Positions 55,601-64,000 are shown, counted from the first letter of the stretch. The stretch: 64,000 nt of DNA from Pyxidicoccus caerfyrddinensis (GCF_010894405.1 NZ_JAAIYA010000020.1:156495-220494), one strand, 5' to 3'. The notes: generated from the sequence alone by a model not told the origin. Numbers and translations: made by a program.

Positions 55601-58600
55601 GCGGCAAGGTCGCCATGCAGGGCGTGGACACCGCCCAGGGCGGCAGCACGGACCCGCTGTTTGCCTTCGTGAAGGAGTCTGTCCGCCGCGGTGGCGCCTT
55701 CACGGCGCCGGAGGCGGTGAGCTGGCACCAGGTGAACCGGTGCCTGGGCTGCCACATCCAGACGCAGAGTCTGCTCGGCCTCTCCAGCTCCTTCGACAAG
55801 GCGCCGGTGGACCGCAAGGCCACGACGTACCTCTACAACAGCATCTCCAGCAGCCAGTGGTCGGACGGCGCGCTGCGCATCTCCCACCCGGAGTTCCAGC
55901 GCACGCAGACCACCCTGGGCCTGTGGTCGCTCACCGCCTGGCCGGACATCGCCGGCACCTTCCGCACCAAGCTGAACGCGGCGAAGTACCTCCAGGCGCG
56001 GCGGTACACCAGCGGTGACCAGACGTGGTGGTCCCCGGACTACGCCACGGGCTGGTGGAACACGGACGTGAGCCACACCGCGCTCACGGTGAAGGGCTTC
56101 GCCAACGTCCTCAAGGACGCCACGCGGCCCGAAATCGCCGACGTGAAGGACTACTCGCTCGTCACGGTGGGCGCGGCGGGCAGCATGAACAGCTCGGAGG
56201 ACCTGGCGGCCGCGCCGGACGGCACCCTCTACGTGCTGCGGAACTTCGGGGCCATCGACCGGCTGGACCGCGCCACGGCCCAGGCGACTCGCGTCGTGTC
56301 GAACCTGCCCCAGCCGACGTACGGCCTGGCCGTCGCCGCGGATGGCACCTTCTTCGTCGCCCGTCCCTCCAACCCCACCGTCGTCATCGTCCGCCCGGAC
56401 GGGACGCGGCAGGACGTGAATGCCGGGGGCTACCTCATCGACGGCGCGCTGGGGCCGGACGGCTGGTTCTACTCGGCGGACTACTACGGCCACCGCGTGC
56501 TGCGCGTGTCCCCCACGGGGCAGGTGGAGACGTTCGTCAGCGGGGGGCTGCTCTACTACCCGTACGGCGTGGCGTTCGACGCGGACGGCAACCTGCTGGT
56601 GTCCAACCAGTGGGCCTACAACATCGTCAAGGTGGCGCCGGACCGCACCGTGTCCATGTTCGCGGACGGCCTCGCGTACCCGCCGCACCGGATGACGCGC
56701 GCGGCGGACGGCAGCCTGTACGTGCTGGTGTCGCAGTCCTACTCGGAGGGCCTGCTCCGGGTGCGCCCGGATGGCAGCACCGAGCGCGTCTTCGAGGGCG
56801 GCTACCTGCGCGCCGTCGCGGCGGCGGGGGACCAGGTGTTCGCCACCTACGCGTGGGACAACACGCTGAAGGAGGTGAAGGGCGTGCCGCTGGACACCTC
56901 CGCGCTGGCGAGCCTGCGCGCGGAGCTTCCCCGCGCGGTGCGCTACCTGCTCGCGAGCCACCAGGACAACAACAGCGACAACACCGTGCAGGCGCTGCGG
57001 CTGATGGGTCTGGCCGAGGCCCGGCCCTACGTGGACGACAGCGTGCTCAAGGCCCGCATCGACACGGCCCTCACCTACGTGGCGAATGTCCTGCGCGCCC
57101 GCCAGCTCGCCGACGGCGGCTGGGGCCGCTACGTGGGCTATGGCAGTGACCCGCTGATTACCGCCATGGTGGGCATCGCGCTCGAGTACACGGAGCCGTC
57201 GCCCACGGACCCGCAGATTCGCAAGGCCATCCAGTACCTGCTGGCCATGCAGCGCGCGGACGGCTCCTGGGACAACTACAACAACGGTCTGGGCACCCGG
57301 CTGGCGTCCACCAGCTTCGTCATGGTCTTCATGCCCAAGGCGCTGGAGCGGCTGGGCGGCATCGACGTGGACCTGCGCGTGGACCTGCCGGGCAACGTGA
57401 CGCTGTCCAACCCGACGCTCGCGCCCACCACGGTGCAGCCGGGCCCGAGCGGCGTGACGGCCTACACCTGGCGGTTGCTGGGCGTGACGGGCTCGGGCCG
57501 TGAGGTGGAGTTCGACCTGGCGCTGCATGACCTGGCGCTGGACGAGCAGCGCTCGGTGGCGACGCGCGCCTCCCTGGAGTTCGACAACTCGTTCCTGGAG
57601 GAGAAGGTCCAGGTGCCGCTGGAGGTGCCCGTGGTGCGGGCCGCCAGTGGCATGACGCTGGCGGTGGCGACGGATGCGCTCACGTACCCGGCGGCCGCGC
57701 CGGTCGCCATCCAGAGCACGGTGACGAACACCGGGCCCACGCCCGCCACGGGCCAGGTGGTGCTGGCCATCCACGCGGTCGGGAGCACGGAGCCGCTGGT
57801 GGAGCTGCCGCCGCTGCCGGTGGACACGCTGTCGCCGGGCGCCTCGCGCACGCTGCCGGCGGGCTGGAACACCGGCTCCACCCTGGCCGGGGAGTACGAG
57901 GTACGGGCCCGGTTGCTGGACGCCTTCGGACGGGTGCTCGCCCGGGGCGTGGCGCCGCTGCGCATCAGCGCGCCTTCGGCCACCGCCACCACGGCCGTCA
58001 CCACGGACAAGGCGGTGTATGGCGCCTGGGACCCGGTGCGCATCACCGGCCGCGTGGGCAACGCCGCGTCCAACGCGCTGCTCGCGCCCTCGAAGGCGGA
58101 GCTGACGGTGCGCACGCCGGGTGGCGCCACGCTGCTCACCTCCACGCGCGACGTGCGCCAGCTCATGCCCGGCGCGCTGGTGGACCTGCCGTTCCCGCTC
58201 TCCCTGGCCGACGCGGCCAGTGGCACGTACTCCGTCACGCTGGTGCTGCGCGACGCGCTGTCGCGAGCCGTCCTGAGCACGAGCACCACCGGCTTCCAGG
58301 TGGAGCGCCGCGTGCTGGCGAGCCTGTCGGGCACGGTGAGCGTGGCCTCGCCAGAGGTGTACGTGGGCGAGTCCAACACCTGCACGGACACGGCGCGGAG
58401 CGCCTCGGGCGAGGGTGTGCCCGGCGTCACGCTGGTGCGCCAGCTGGTGGACCTGGCCTCCGGCGCGGTGGTGAGCGAGGTGCGGGAGACAGTGGACCTG
58501 ACGGCCGGGGTGCCGAACGTCCGCGCGCGGAGCATCTCCACGCTGGGGCTGGCGGTGGGTGACTACGCCTGCGTGCTGCACGGAGAGCTGGCCGGACAGT

Positions 58601-59910
58601 CGCGCTCCCTGGGCTTCGCGAGCTTCCGCGTCACGGTGCCGCCCATCAAGTTCAGCGCGCAGCTCACGCGGGGCGGCAGGGGCCGGCTGCTCGTGCTGCT
58701 GGACGCGCCCGTCGAGGGCAGCGGCCATGACAATGACCCGAACGGCCCCACCGGCGCGCCGGGCCTCATCGCCCAGAAGGCGTTCCTGAAGGAGCTGCTC
58801 GACCAGGCCGGCTGGTCCTACGACATCGTCGAGTGGGAGAAGACCTTCAGCAAGCAGCTGCGCACCGGTGGCTACGGCGCCTTCGCGCTGTTCACCGAGT
58901 TCTTCAAGCTGGACCCGCTCATCCAGAAGGAGCTGCGCGAGGCCTCGTTCCGCGGAGAGGGTCTGCTGGTGGCGGGGGACTACGACTCGCGCCACAAGAC
59001 GGTGCACGACGCGCTGGGCGTGCGGTACGTCAGCAAGGTCAGCGGGGCCGCGCGCGTGGTGTTCGACGCCCCCGGCTTCCCGCTGCTGAGCGGTGAGCTG
59101 GCGGTGCTCACCGGCGAGAAGCCGCTGCTCATCGAGCGTCGCGGCGCACAGAGCCTGGCCACCTTCGCCCTGGCGAGCACATCTCCCACGCCTTCTGCTC
59201 CGCTGGATGCCGTCACGCTGAATGCCTACGGCATGGGCGAGGCTGCCTTCGCCGGCATGGACCTGCTGGCCATCGCCACGCGCGACGGCCAATCGAGCCT
59301 CGCGGCGAACGTCCTCCGCGCGCTCCTCGAGCGCGTGCACCCGATGCCGCCGCCCACCGGCTCGCGGGCCGTCATCCCGCTGCAGCTGGACGTGCAGAAC
59401 CAGGGCATGGCCGCGCCCATCAGCGTGACGGTGGCCCTGCCGGCGGGCGTGGAGGTGGTGGATGCGGGCACGGCGCAGGTCGTGGACGGGACGCTCACCT
59501 GGGCCTTCCCGCTCGAGGCCGGCGCGGCGAAGCAGGTCCGCTTCTGGGTGCGGCTGCCGGACGCGCCGGGGCAGGTCCACTTCTCCGCCGTGGTGCGAGG
59601 CGGCTCGGCGGGTCAGGTGTCGGTGCCGGCCGCGCTCCAGGTGGACGTCACGGCCGCGGAGTCTCCCGCCAGCATCAAGGCGAAGCTCCTCGCGCTGGCG
59701 AGCGCGGGTCACCCGTCCGCCTCCGCGCTGAAGACGGCCGCCACCTACGCGGGCCGGGCCGCCGCGGAGACGTGGCCCCAGCTGGCCTTCCAGGAGGCCC
59801 TCAAGGCGGCGGACGCGCTGCTGGGCATCACCGACCCGGCCGTCGTCGAGCTGCGCGCCGCGCTCGGTGTCTGGCTGCGGGAGACGACGCAGGACGTGCC
59901 GTTCCCGTAG
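52648..59910 (+). CDS. Giant secreted mosaic protein with alpha/alpha-toroid, carboxypeptidase-regulatory repeats, haem c site and beta-propeller
   Basis: The protein has 2,420 residues. The signal peptide (FAVLALLLSTGAHA, cleavage before GPG) predicts export. Residues 30-290 show prenyltransferase/terpene-cyclase-like toroid repeats (QNADGGFGHRPG, QQGNGGWAEG). Residues 297-740 hold five carboxypeptidase-regulatory-like beta sandwiches with a period of 88-90 residues (starting near 297, 385, 473, 563 and 651; GAxVSV and ADGxFxxxGI patterns). Immunoglobulin-like domains follow, then a single haem c motif CLGCH (1032-1036), an NHL-type beta-propeller (about 1170-1410; YGLAVAADGTFF, YGVAFDADGNLLVSN), a second toroid segment (QLADGGWGRYVG, QRADGSWDNYNNG), further beta sandwiches and a Rossmann-like segment (about 2010-2160; LLVLLDAPVEG, LLVAGDYDSRH). 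It is followed in the same direction by the transglutaminase-like/toxin-like protein, suggesting a surface system. No enzymatic activity can be assigned. Confidence 0.85.
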   Translation: MHVGVVRAALRASRFCFAVLALLLSTGAHAGPGLDWLVAQQDVDGSYGSSVDSLAVRPQATSEVLRAQLALDQELSLSFEPALTWLNAHPEVNTEFLARKVTVNALAGRMATVFATRLLTHQNADGGFGHRPGFDSSVTDTVLAVEALGAANYGSMPQVGRAVAFLLARQQGNGGWAEGANDASVSLSAASLRALWPYRSTWQGVAAALTRAQGFLVSRTEADALWGEDFVSAQVLLALVPAATDLSGLTASATALQARQLPDDSWSRDTYTTALVLQALRAYEARSSGGTPAPTGSVSGYVVRANSTEPIGGATVSVNESADLAVLTNSEGYFVIPGLPAGGYTLTASRAGFTSASVAVGVQANQVTLAGRLVLDVAAQTGLVRGRVLDSTTAQALGAVQVSLEGTAQRSVLTNSAGDFDFGALAPGLYAIRFQKTGYRTLSGTVTVTAGETVSTQLGMTPESTPVDDSDGLVSGRVVDGKTGQPLAGAVIALGSGLSATTAADGTFSIAAVPRGSYSGTVGAAGYQGLNFSLMFGPGCIGDMGTLTLFPEASTPSPTQLTLRGTVSDGVNGAPVSNAAVQLVETGASATTAADGRFVLSGITLKDFSLAVSAPGYAPASYTMKVGAFGEAVVELKLSPPGSSATTSNLSGLVTDADTGTPLAGAQVSVEGTQLSITTGADGSYTLAGIESLEFTVKVSAVGYGAQAHGIKLASHGSYVLSPALVPVAGDSFQIVALDATQPEAGADGTVSFTARIASLLDAQKSALVLGEIQDATGTGVAVVRPFIEGTTTPGSEFSFAADEVKTLTIPWNTAQFSPGVYRLVLRVVEPGTVSRALPTGEVLAENSAAARVKATQAISGAMSINPPLTQAGLPTPVSFTVLVRNAGNVPLAAGAYALTVVHPDSGETLFTAQANASALEVGELATVFLGTWTPLQAGNLQVRVRPVTAGVAGEVTDRLYVGDKATGSFTVSRTVVPEGTQTVRGKVAMQGVDTAQGGSTDPLFAFVKESVRRGGAFTAPEAVSWHQVNRCLGCHIQTQSLLGLSSSFDKAPVDRKATTYLYNSISSSQWSDGALRISHPEFQRTQTTLGLWSLTAWPDIAGTFRTKLNAAKYLQARRYTSGDQTWWSPDYATGWWNTDVSHTALTVKGFANVLKDATRPEIADVKDYSLVTVGAAGSMNSSEDLAAAPDGTLYVLRNFGAIDRLDRATAQATRVVSNLPQPTYGLAVAADGTFFVARPSNPTVVIVRPDGTRQDVNAGGYLIDGALGPDGWFYSADYYGHRVLRVSPTGQVETFVSGGLLYYPYGVAFDADGNLLVSNQWAYNIVKVAPDRTVSMFADGLAYPPHRMTRAADGSLYVLVSQSYSEGLLRVRPDGSTERVFEGGYLRAVAAAGDQVFATYAWDNTLKEVKGVPLDTSALASLRAELPRAVRYLLASHQDNNSDNTVQALRLMGLAEARPYVDDSVLKARIDTALTYVANVLRARQLADGGWGRYVGYGSDPLITAMVGIALEYTEPSPTDPQIRKAIQYLLAMQRADGSWDNYNNGLGTRLASTSFVMVFMPKALERLGGIDVDLRVDLPGNVTLSNPTLAPTTVQPGPSGVTAYTWRLLGVTGSGREVEFDLALHDLALDEQRSVATRASLEFDNSFLEEKVQVPLEVPVVRAASGMTLAVATDALTYPAAAPVAIQSTVTNTGPTPATGQVVLAIHAVGSTEPLVELPPLPVDTLSPGASRTLPAGWNTGSTLAGEYEVRARLLDAFGRVLARGVAPLRISAPSATATTAVTTDKAVYGAWDPVRITGRVGNAASNALLAPSKAELTVRTPGGATLLTSTRDVRQLMPGALVDLPFPLSLADAASGTYSVTLVLRDALSRAVLSTSTTGFQVERRVLASLSGTVSVASPEVYVGESNTCTDTARSASGEGVPGVTLVRQLVDLASGAVVSEVRETVDLTAGVPNVRARSISTLGLAVGDYACVLHGELAGQSRSLGFASFRVTVPPIKFSAQLTRGGRGRLLVLLDAPVEGSGHDNDPNGPTGAPGLIAQKAFLKELLDQAGWSYDIVEWEKTFSKQLRTGGYGAFALFTEFFKLDPLIQKELREASFRGEGLLVAGDYDSRHKTVHDALGVRYVSKVSGAARVVFDAPGFPLLSGELAVLTGEKPLLIERRGAQSLATFALASTSPTPSAPLDAVTLNAYGMGEAAFAGMDLLAIATRDGQSSLAANVLRALLERVHPMPPPTGSRAVIPLQLDVQNQGMAAPISVTVALPAGVEVVDAGTAQVVDGTLTWAFPLEAGAAKQVRFWVRLPDAPGQVHFSAVVRGGSAGQVSVPAALQVDVTAAESPASIKAKLLALASAGHPSASALKTAATYAGRAAAETWPQLAFQEALKAADALLGITDPAVVELRAALGVWLRETTQDVPFP

Positions 59911-59970
59911 CCGCACCGCGGTGTTGGGGCAGGTGGTTGGAGCCACGGACGCAAACTCATTTGGATTGTG

Positions 59971-59990
59971 ATGCCCCCACTGGGGGGCAT
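59971..59990 (+). other. Perfect 8-bp hairpin between the giant secreted protein and the transglutaminase-like gene
   Basis: ATGCCCCC and GGGGGCAT flank the 4-nt loop ACTG, 18 nt before the next ATG. There is no T tract. It could attenuate downstream translation or be a regulator site. Confidence 0.45.
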
Positions 59991-60007
59991 GAAGGGTCGG
60001 TATCGTC

Positions 60008-63000
60008 ATGAAGGGACCTCTTGAAGCAGCGCCGTATCGTCCCAGTGGAAGGATGCAGGGCCTCTCGGTGGTGGTGAGCGTGGCGATGGTCTGTCTGTCC
60101 CTGCGGCCCCTGGCCGCGGCGGCGCAGCCGGCCATGCGCCTGGCGGCGGCGCGGGCACAGCGCGTGACTCACGGCGCGGTGCCCTCCACCCCGGGCATGT
60201 CATTCCCGTCCACTGGCACGGGGGCCAACCGGTGCGAGGTGTCGGCGCTGAAGCGGCCGCCTCCCACGGCGGATGAGCTGCACACCGAGCGGCTCGTCGC
60301 GCTGGCGGAGAGCGCGAGGCAGGCGCGGCCCTCGGGGCGCGGCACGCGCACGGCGGCGCAGGACGTGAAGGTGCTGCGCACGAAGCTGGAGGGCGCCGTG
60401 GCCGCGGGGGCCACCGTCGAGGCCTCCTTCAAGGCCGCGGAGCAGGAGCTGAAGGCCCAGAAGCTGCCGCCCGTGGTGCTGGAGCGGCACCGCGCGGCGC
60501 TGGCGCAGGCCCGGGCCCGCGAGGCGCAACTGCGTCAGCTCTCGGCGCGGCTGGCCCGCGCGGACGACGCGAACCAGCCCGCGGAGCGCACCGCCGCGGT
60601 GGAGCAGGTCGCCGCCTTCTTCGAGAAGAATCCGCAGGGCCGCGCGCACGCGCGGACCGACCTGGGCCGGCTTCCCTTCCGTGCGCCCGACGCCACGGTG
60701 CGCGAGCCGGCCCTCACGCCCGACGCCTTCCCCTTCGCGCTGGCGGAGCCTGCGCGCCGCGGGGTGGACGCCCGGAGCGCGGCGGCCGCGCTGGCCGTGC
60801 CGGTGCCCCCGGAGGCGCTGGCGGCGACGGAGGACGTGCAGCTCACGCTGCCCATCCGGGAGCTCGCGGCGACCCTGCACGACAACCCCGTGGAGATCTA
60901 CAACTGGGTGCGCAACAACATCCAGTGGCTGCCCACCTACGGCTCCATGCAGGGCAGTGATTTGACGCTGCTCAATCGGCGGGGCAACGCCTTTGACACG
61001 TCGAGCCTGCTCATCGCGCTGTACCGGGCCGCCGGCATTCCCGCCCGCTACGTCTACGGCACCATCGAGGTACCGGCCAACCAGGTGATGAACTGGGTGG
61101 GCGGCGCCACGCGCCCGGAGGCGGCGCAGCAGTTGATGGGGCAGGGCGGCATCCCCAACGTCGCGCTCGCTCAGGGGGGCGTCATCCGGAGCATCCGGAT
61201 GGAGCACGTGTGGGTGGAGGCGCTGGTGGACTTCGAGCCGTCGCGTGGCGCCATCAACAAGACGCCAGACACGTGGGTGGCGCTGGACGCCTCCTTCAAG
61301 CAGTACACCTTCACGGCGCCGGTGGACGTGCGGACCGAGATGCCCGTGGACGTGGACACGCTGGGGGCGCAGCTCGCGGCGTCGGCGGTGGTGGACCCGG
61401 TGACGGGCTCCGTCACGAGCCTGGACCCGGCGGCGCTCAGCCAGTGGGGCGAGAAGCTCCAGGCGGACCTCGAGTTCCGCTACGGCACCGAGCGCAAGGT
61501 GTCCGAGTTTACCGGCGGCCGTACCATCATCCCGGAGACGGGCAGCGTACTCGCGGCGTCGCTCCCGAACCGGGTCGTGGCGCGCACCACCAGCTTCACG
61601 CGGCTGCCGGACGCCCTGCGGCACCAGGTGCGCCTCACGCTGTACGCGTCCGAGCTGGACCGCGTCCTGGGCGACTCGTCGCTCACGTGGACGGTGGACC
61701 TGCCCACGCTGGCGGGCAAGCGGCTGGGCGTGACGTACGCGCCGGCCACGGCCGCGGACGCGGCGACGCTGGCGAGCTACCGCGCCTCTCCCGGAGACAG
61801 CCTGCCGCTGTACCAGATTCACGTGCGGCCGGTGGTGCAGCTGGACGGCGTGGACCAGGCGCAGGGCCCCAGCGGCACCATGGGGCAGTCGCAGACGTGG
61901 GAGGCGCAGTTCCTCGCGCCGGGCGACCTGGGCGGCGCGCCGGAGGAGTTCGAGGTGACGGCGGGCGATGAGATGGTGTTCGGCATCGACACCCAGGGCG
62001 TGACGCAGGAGATGATTCACCGGCGCTTCGTCCAGACGCCCTCGGAGACGTCAGCGGAGAACCTGCACACCGTGGCGCTGTACTACTGGGCCCAGTACGA
62101 CGCGCTGAACGAGGTGGTGGGGGCGACGCGCAACGCGCTGGTGATGCGCATGCCGTCCATCGGCCTGTTCTCCGTGCCGCTGCGCGTGGGGTACATGTTC
62201 GGCATTCCCAGGACTGGCTCGTACAGCTCGCGGCAGATGGATGTGGCGCGCTCGCTGCTCGCGGTGGTGGACCGGGCGAATGGGGACACGGCGGAGGTCT
62301 ACCGGCTCACGGGCACCTTCGGCTCGATGCTGGAGGGGAGGACGTTCGACGCGCTCTTCAAGCGGGAGCCGGGCTCGGGCGTGTCGGCGGTGCAGCTGCT
62401 GCGCGAGGCCAACACGCAGGGCATCCCCGTCTACCGCATCACGATGGCGAACTACGACGCCATCGCCCCGCGGCTGAACCTGCCGGCGGAGGTCGAGGCG
62501 GAAATCTTCGACGCCGTCCTCGCGGGCAAGCACGTCCTGGTGTCCGAGCGTCCGCCCACCCATGGCAACTGGCAGGGCGTGGGCTACATCATCGAGGACC
62601 AGGACACGGGCGCGGCGGCGTACCTCATCTCGGGCGGGCTGAATGGCGGCTCGGACGACCCCTGCGACCCGGACAAGAAGAAGGAGCCGGTCCGGGTGCC
62701 GGTGCTGGAGTACGTCCTGCTCGCGGTCCTCATCATCGCGGCGCTCATCGCGCTCTGGTACCTGGCGGCGCTCGTCATCGCGGCGGGCGCGGCGCTGCAG
62801 CCGGCCATGGCGGCGTTGATTGCCCTGCTCGGACTGGGGGTGGCAGGTCCGGCCTACGCGGGACCGTCTCCGTCGTTCCCCGGCAACGGGATGCCGATTC
62901 CAGGCGACTGCACGTATGCGCAGCAGATTGCCCTGCAGGCCGCGGTGAACCTGGCCTGTCACCCCGAGACGACCTGCAAACCCTTCCCGGTCCGGGGCGC

Positions 63001-63181
63001 GCCCTGCGCCCAGTTGCTCCAGATTCGCGAGCGGAATATCGAGTGTGGTCTGGCGAGGTCCGCCATCAACAACACCTGCTTCCGGGGAGGCAACAAGGTG
63101 CACTACGACAAGGAGCTCGAGGCCTACAGCCGCGTGTTCATGTGTGAGTGCCGCATGGCCACCAACGGGTGTGGCCTGTAA
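60008..63181 (+). CDS. Exported transglutaminase-like (Cys-less) protein with C-terminal cysteine-rich toxin-like domain
   Basis: The protein has 1,057 residues. A hydrophobic stretch ending LRPLAAAAQ at residues 18-40 is a likely signal peptide; ATG 60053 is an alternative start. Residues 85-200 form a charged coiled coil. Residues 290-435 are a transglutaminase-like domain: RRGNAFDTSSLLIALYRAAG and IPARYVYGT, His400 in MEHVWVEA and Asp427 in WVALDASF. The position of the catalytic Cys is Ala328, so it is probably a non-catalytic scaffold. After a long middle region come two or three hydrophobic segments (about 897-955), then a ~90-residue C-terminal domain with many Cys: CTYAQQIAL, LACHPETTC, NIECGLARSAINNTCFRGG and a His. 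That last block resembles C-terminal domains of polymorphic toxins. The stop codon overlaps the start of a small gene resembling an immunity protein, which supports a toxin reading. Confidence 0.85.
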   Translation: MKGPLEAAPYRPSGRMQGLSVVVSVAMVCLSLRPLAAAAQPAMRLAAARAQRVTHGAVPSTPGMSFPSTGTGANRCEVSALKRPPPTADELHTERLVALAESARQARPSGRGTRTAAQDVKVLRTKLEGAVAAGATVEASFKAAEQELKAQKLPPVVLERHRAALAQARAREAQLRQLSARLARADDANQPAERTAAVEQVAAFFEKNPQGRAHARTDLGRLPFRAPDATVREPALTPDAFPFALAEPARRGVDARSAAAALAVPVPPEALAATEDVQLTLPIRELAATLHDNPVEIYNWVRNNIQWLPTYGSMQGSDLTLLNRRGNAFDTSSLLIALYRAAGIPARYVYGTIEVPANQVMNWVGGATRPEAAQQLMGQGGIPNVALAQGGVIRSIRMEHVWVEALVDFEPSRGAINKTPDTWVALDASFKQYTFTAPVDVRTEMPVDVDTLGAQLAASAVVDPVTGSVTSLDPAALSQWGEKLQADLEFRYGTERKVSEFTGGRTIIPETGSVLAASLPNRVVARTTSFTRLPDALRHQVRLTLYASELDRVLGDSSLTWTVDLPTLAGKRLGVTYAPATAADAATLASYRASPGDSLPLYQIHVRPVVQLDGVDQAQGPSGTMGQSQTWEAQFLAPGDLGGAPEEFEVTAGDEMVFGIDTQGVTQEMIHRRFVQTPSETSAENLHTVALYYWAQYDALNEVVGATRNALVMRMPSIGLFSVPLRVGYMFGIPRTGSYSSRQMDVARSLLAVVDRANGDTAEVYRLTGTFGSMLEGRTFDALFKREPGSGVSAVQLLREANTQGIPVYRITMANYDAIAPRLNLPAEVEAEIFDAVLAGKHVLVSERPPTHGNWQGVGYIIEDQDTGAAAYLISGGLNGGSDDPCDPDKKKEPVRVPVLEYVLLAVLIIAALIALWYLAALVIAAGAALQPAMAALIALLGLGVAGPAYAGPSPSFPGNGMPIPGDCTYAQQIALQAAVNLACHPETTCKPFPVRGAPCAQLLQIRERNIECGLARSAINNTCFRGGNKVHYDKELEAYSRVFMCECRMATNGCGL

Positions 63182-63771
63182 TGGTGACGCTGGAGCCCGG
63201 CCTCGCGGCGTCCGCGCTGACGGCGCTCCAGCGTGCCTTCCCGGACCGGCCCTTCCCGAAGGGGAGGGCGGTGGTCCGGGAGGGTCAGTGGCATGACGGG
63301 GCGGGCAAGGCGCACCGTTACGAAGACCCGGAGGCCGCGGAGGTTGCCCGCTTCTTCGCGGGTGTGCCGTGGAAGCGCTTCTCCGGTGCGGAGCTGCTGG
63401 GGTGGAACATGGCGGCGGTGGCGCTGCGGCACCTGACGCCGGAGGCGCTCGCGTACTACCTGCCCGCGTACCTCACCGCGTTCCTCACCGAGACGTTGGA
63501 CCCGGTGTCCTTCGCGACGCTGGAGTCCGCGGTGTCCGTGCTCACCGCGCCCGAGCCCTCCAGCGAGCCACCGCCGGGCGGGCGGAGCGATGCGCAGTGG
63601 CAGGCCATGGAGGGGGAGCGCACTGGAGAGTTCCAGGCCTTCACCCGGGCGCTGGATGCCGCACAGCGCTCGGCGGTCAGGGCCTTCCTGGAGGCCGTCG
63701 AGTCGGTGTTCGAGGAGCCGGGCATGGACAACCCGGTGCGGACCTCGCTGGACCGGTACTGGGCGAGCTGA
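63181..63771 (+). CDS. Putative immunity protein (DUF6714-like)
   Basis: The protein has 196 residues from ATG 63181, sharing one base with the upstream TAA (TAATG), so it is translationally coupled to the toxin-like gene. It is soluble and acidic, with no signal peptide. The central segment RFFAGVPWKRFSGAELLGWN and the block HLTPEALAYYLPAYLTAFL match my memory of the DUF6714 family, small proteins often found behind polymorphic toxin genes. Size, charge, tight coupling and position all fit an immunity role against the C-terminal domain of the upstream protein. No direct evidence of binding is visible. Confidence 0.75.
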   Translation: MVTLEPGLAASALTALQRAFPDRPFPKGRAVVREGQWHDGAGKAHRYEDPEAAEVARFFAGVPWKRFSGAELLGWNMAAVALRHLTPEALAYYLPAYLTAFLTETLDPVSFATLESAVSVLTAPEPSSEPPPGGRSDAQWQAMEGERTGEFQAFTRALDAAQRSAVRAFLEAVESVFEEPGMDNPVRTSLDRYWAS

Positions 63772-63911
63772 CCTGAACGGGCCGCACCGGAGTTCTTACC
63801 GGGCCGGGAATCCTACGGAGGTGCGACATGCCTCCAAGTACCTGGAAATGCTTGGCTTCTGTCACGCGAAGCCTTCGGCACGCGCCCTGCTATGGAGTGG
63901 TGCCGCAGGAC

Positions 63912-64000
63912 GGGGCGGTACGGGGCAGGGCGGGGCGGTAGGGGCGGCGGGTTGGGCGGGGCGGTACGGGGCAGCACGGGCGGCGGGCAGGGCGGGCGGT
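63912..64000. repeat. G-rich low-complexity repeat at the right edge
   Basis: From 63912 to the window end the + strand is built from GGGGCGGTACGGGGCAG-like units and shorter GGGCGGC variants, with many runs of three or four G. It could form G-quadruplexes. It is cut by the window edge. The preceding stretch 63772-63911 holds a small hairpin (GGCTTC/GAAGCC, 63854-63873) and no convincing gene. Confidence 0.75.

Noticed and set aside
63828..63941. 37-codon open frame with a perfect GGAGG 6 nt before its ATG
   Set aside because: The second half runs into the G-rich repeat, the product has no recognisable features, and such a short frame is easily found by chance in this composition.

Overview
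The window is very GC-rich DNA (third codon positions are almost all G or C) from a delta-proteobacterial myxobacterium, most probably of the Myxococcaceae. The signs are a Ser/Thr kinase with a C-terminal TPR region, an FHA-type sigma-54 activator, multi-kilobase PKS and NRPS genes with myxobacterial domain arrangements, many lipoproteins, and giant secreted proteins of the kind linked to polymorphic toxins. No database search was possible. Family calls come from reading motifs in the translations.

Layout. 1-9.8 kb: a truncated C39-like peptidase (-), the kinase-TPR protein (+) convergent with an FHA/sigma-54 activator (-), a LysR regulator (-) divergent from an aldo/keto reductase (+), then a VOC protein, a WYL regulator and a di-haem peroxidase-like lipoprotein (all -). 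10.0-10.7 kb: two coupled, paralogous cysteine-rich lipoproteins closed by a clear terminator. 10.9-20.2 kb: a fully reducing single-module PKS that ends in an S9-type hydrolase, followed after 13 nt by a membrane tetrahaem cytochrome c. 20.27-20.48 kb: four copies of a ~52-bp tandem repeat with a palindromic core. 20.7-25.2 kb: a TetR / EmrB-type exporter / EmrA-type adaptor operon, then an outer-membrane barrel-like protein. 25.3-28.8 kb: a soluble histidine kinase, a lipoprotein and a LemA-like membrane protein.

29.2-43.1 kb is a compact PKS/NRPS locus. It holds a PKS (KS-AT-KR-DH-ACP-TE), an alpha/beta hydrolase, a one-module NRPS (formyltransferase, partial C, adenylation domain split by a luciferase-like monooxygenase, PCP), an unknown protein and a trans-enoyl-reductase-like protein. 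The first three genes overlap by 4 nt each. My reading of the A-domain pocket resembles the glycine signature. The simplest model is that the NRPS makes an N-formylated, oxidised glycyl starter, which the PKS extends, reduces (possibly with the trans enoyl reductase) and releases.

43.2-63.8 kb: a 1,662-residue polytopic membrane protein with an N-terminal zinc ribbon, a 1,404-residue protein of unknown function, and a 2,420-residue secreted mosaic (two alpha/alpha-toroid segments, five carboxypeptidase-regulatory-like repeats, one haem c site, a beta-propeller). These are followed by a transglutaminase-like protein without its catalytic cysteine that ends in a cysteine-rich toxin-like domain, and by an overlapping small gene resembling an immunity protein. 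The right edge is a low-complexity G-rich repeat. No tRNA, rRNA, transposase or CRISPR array was recognised.
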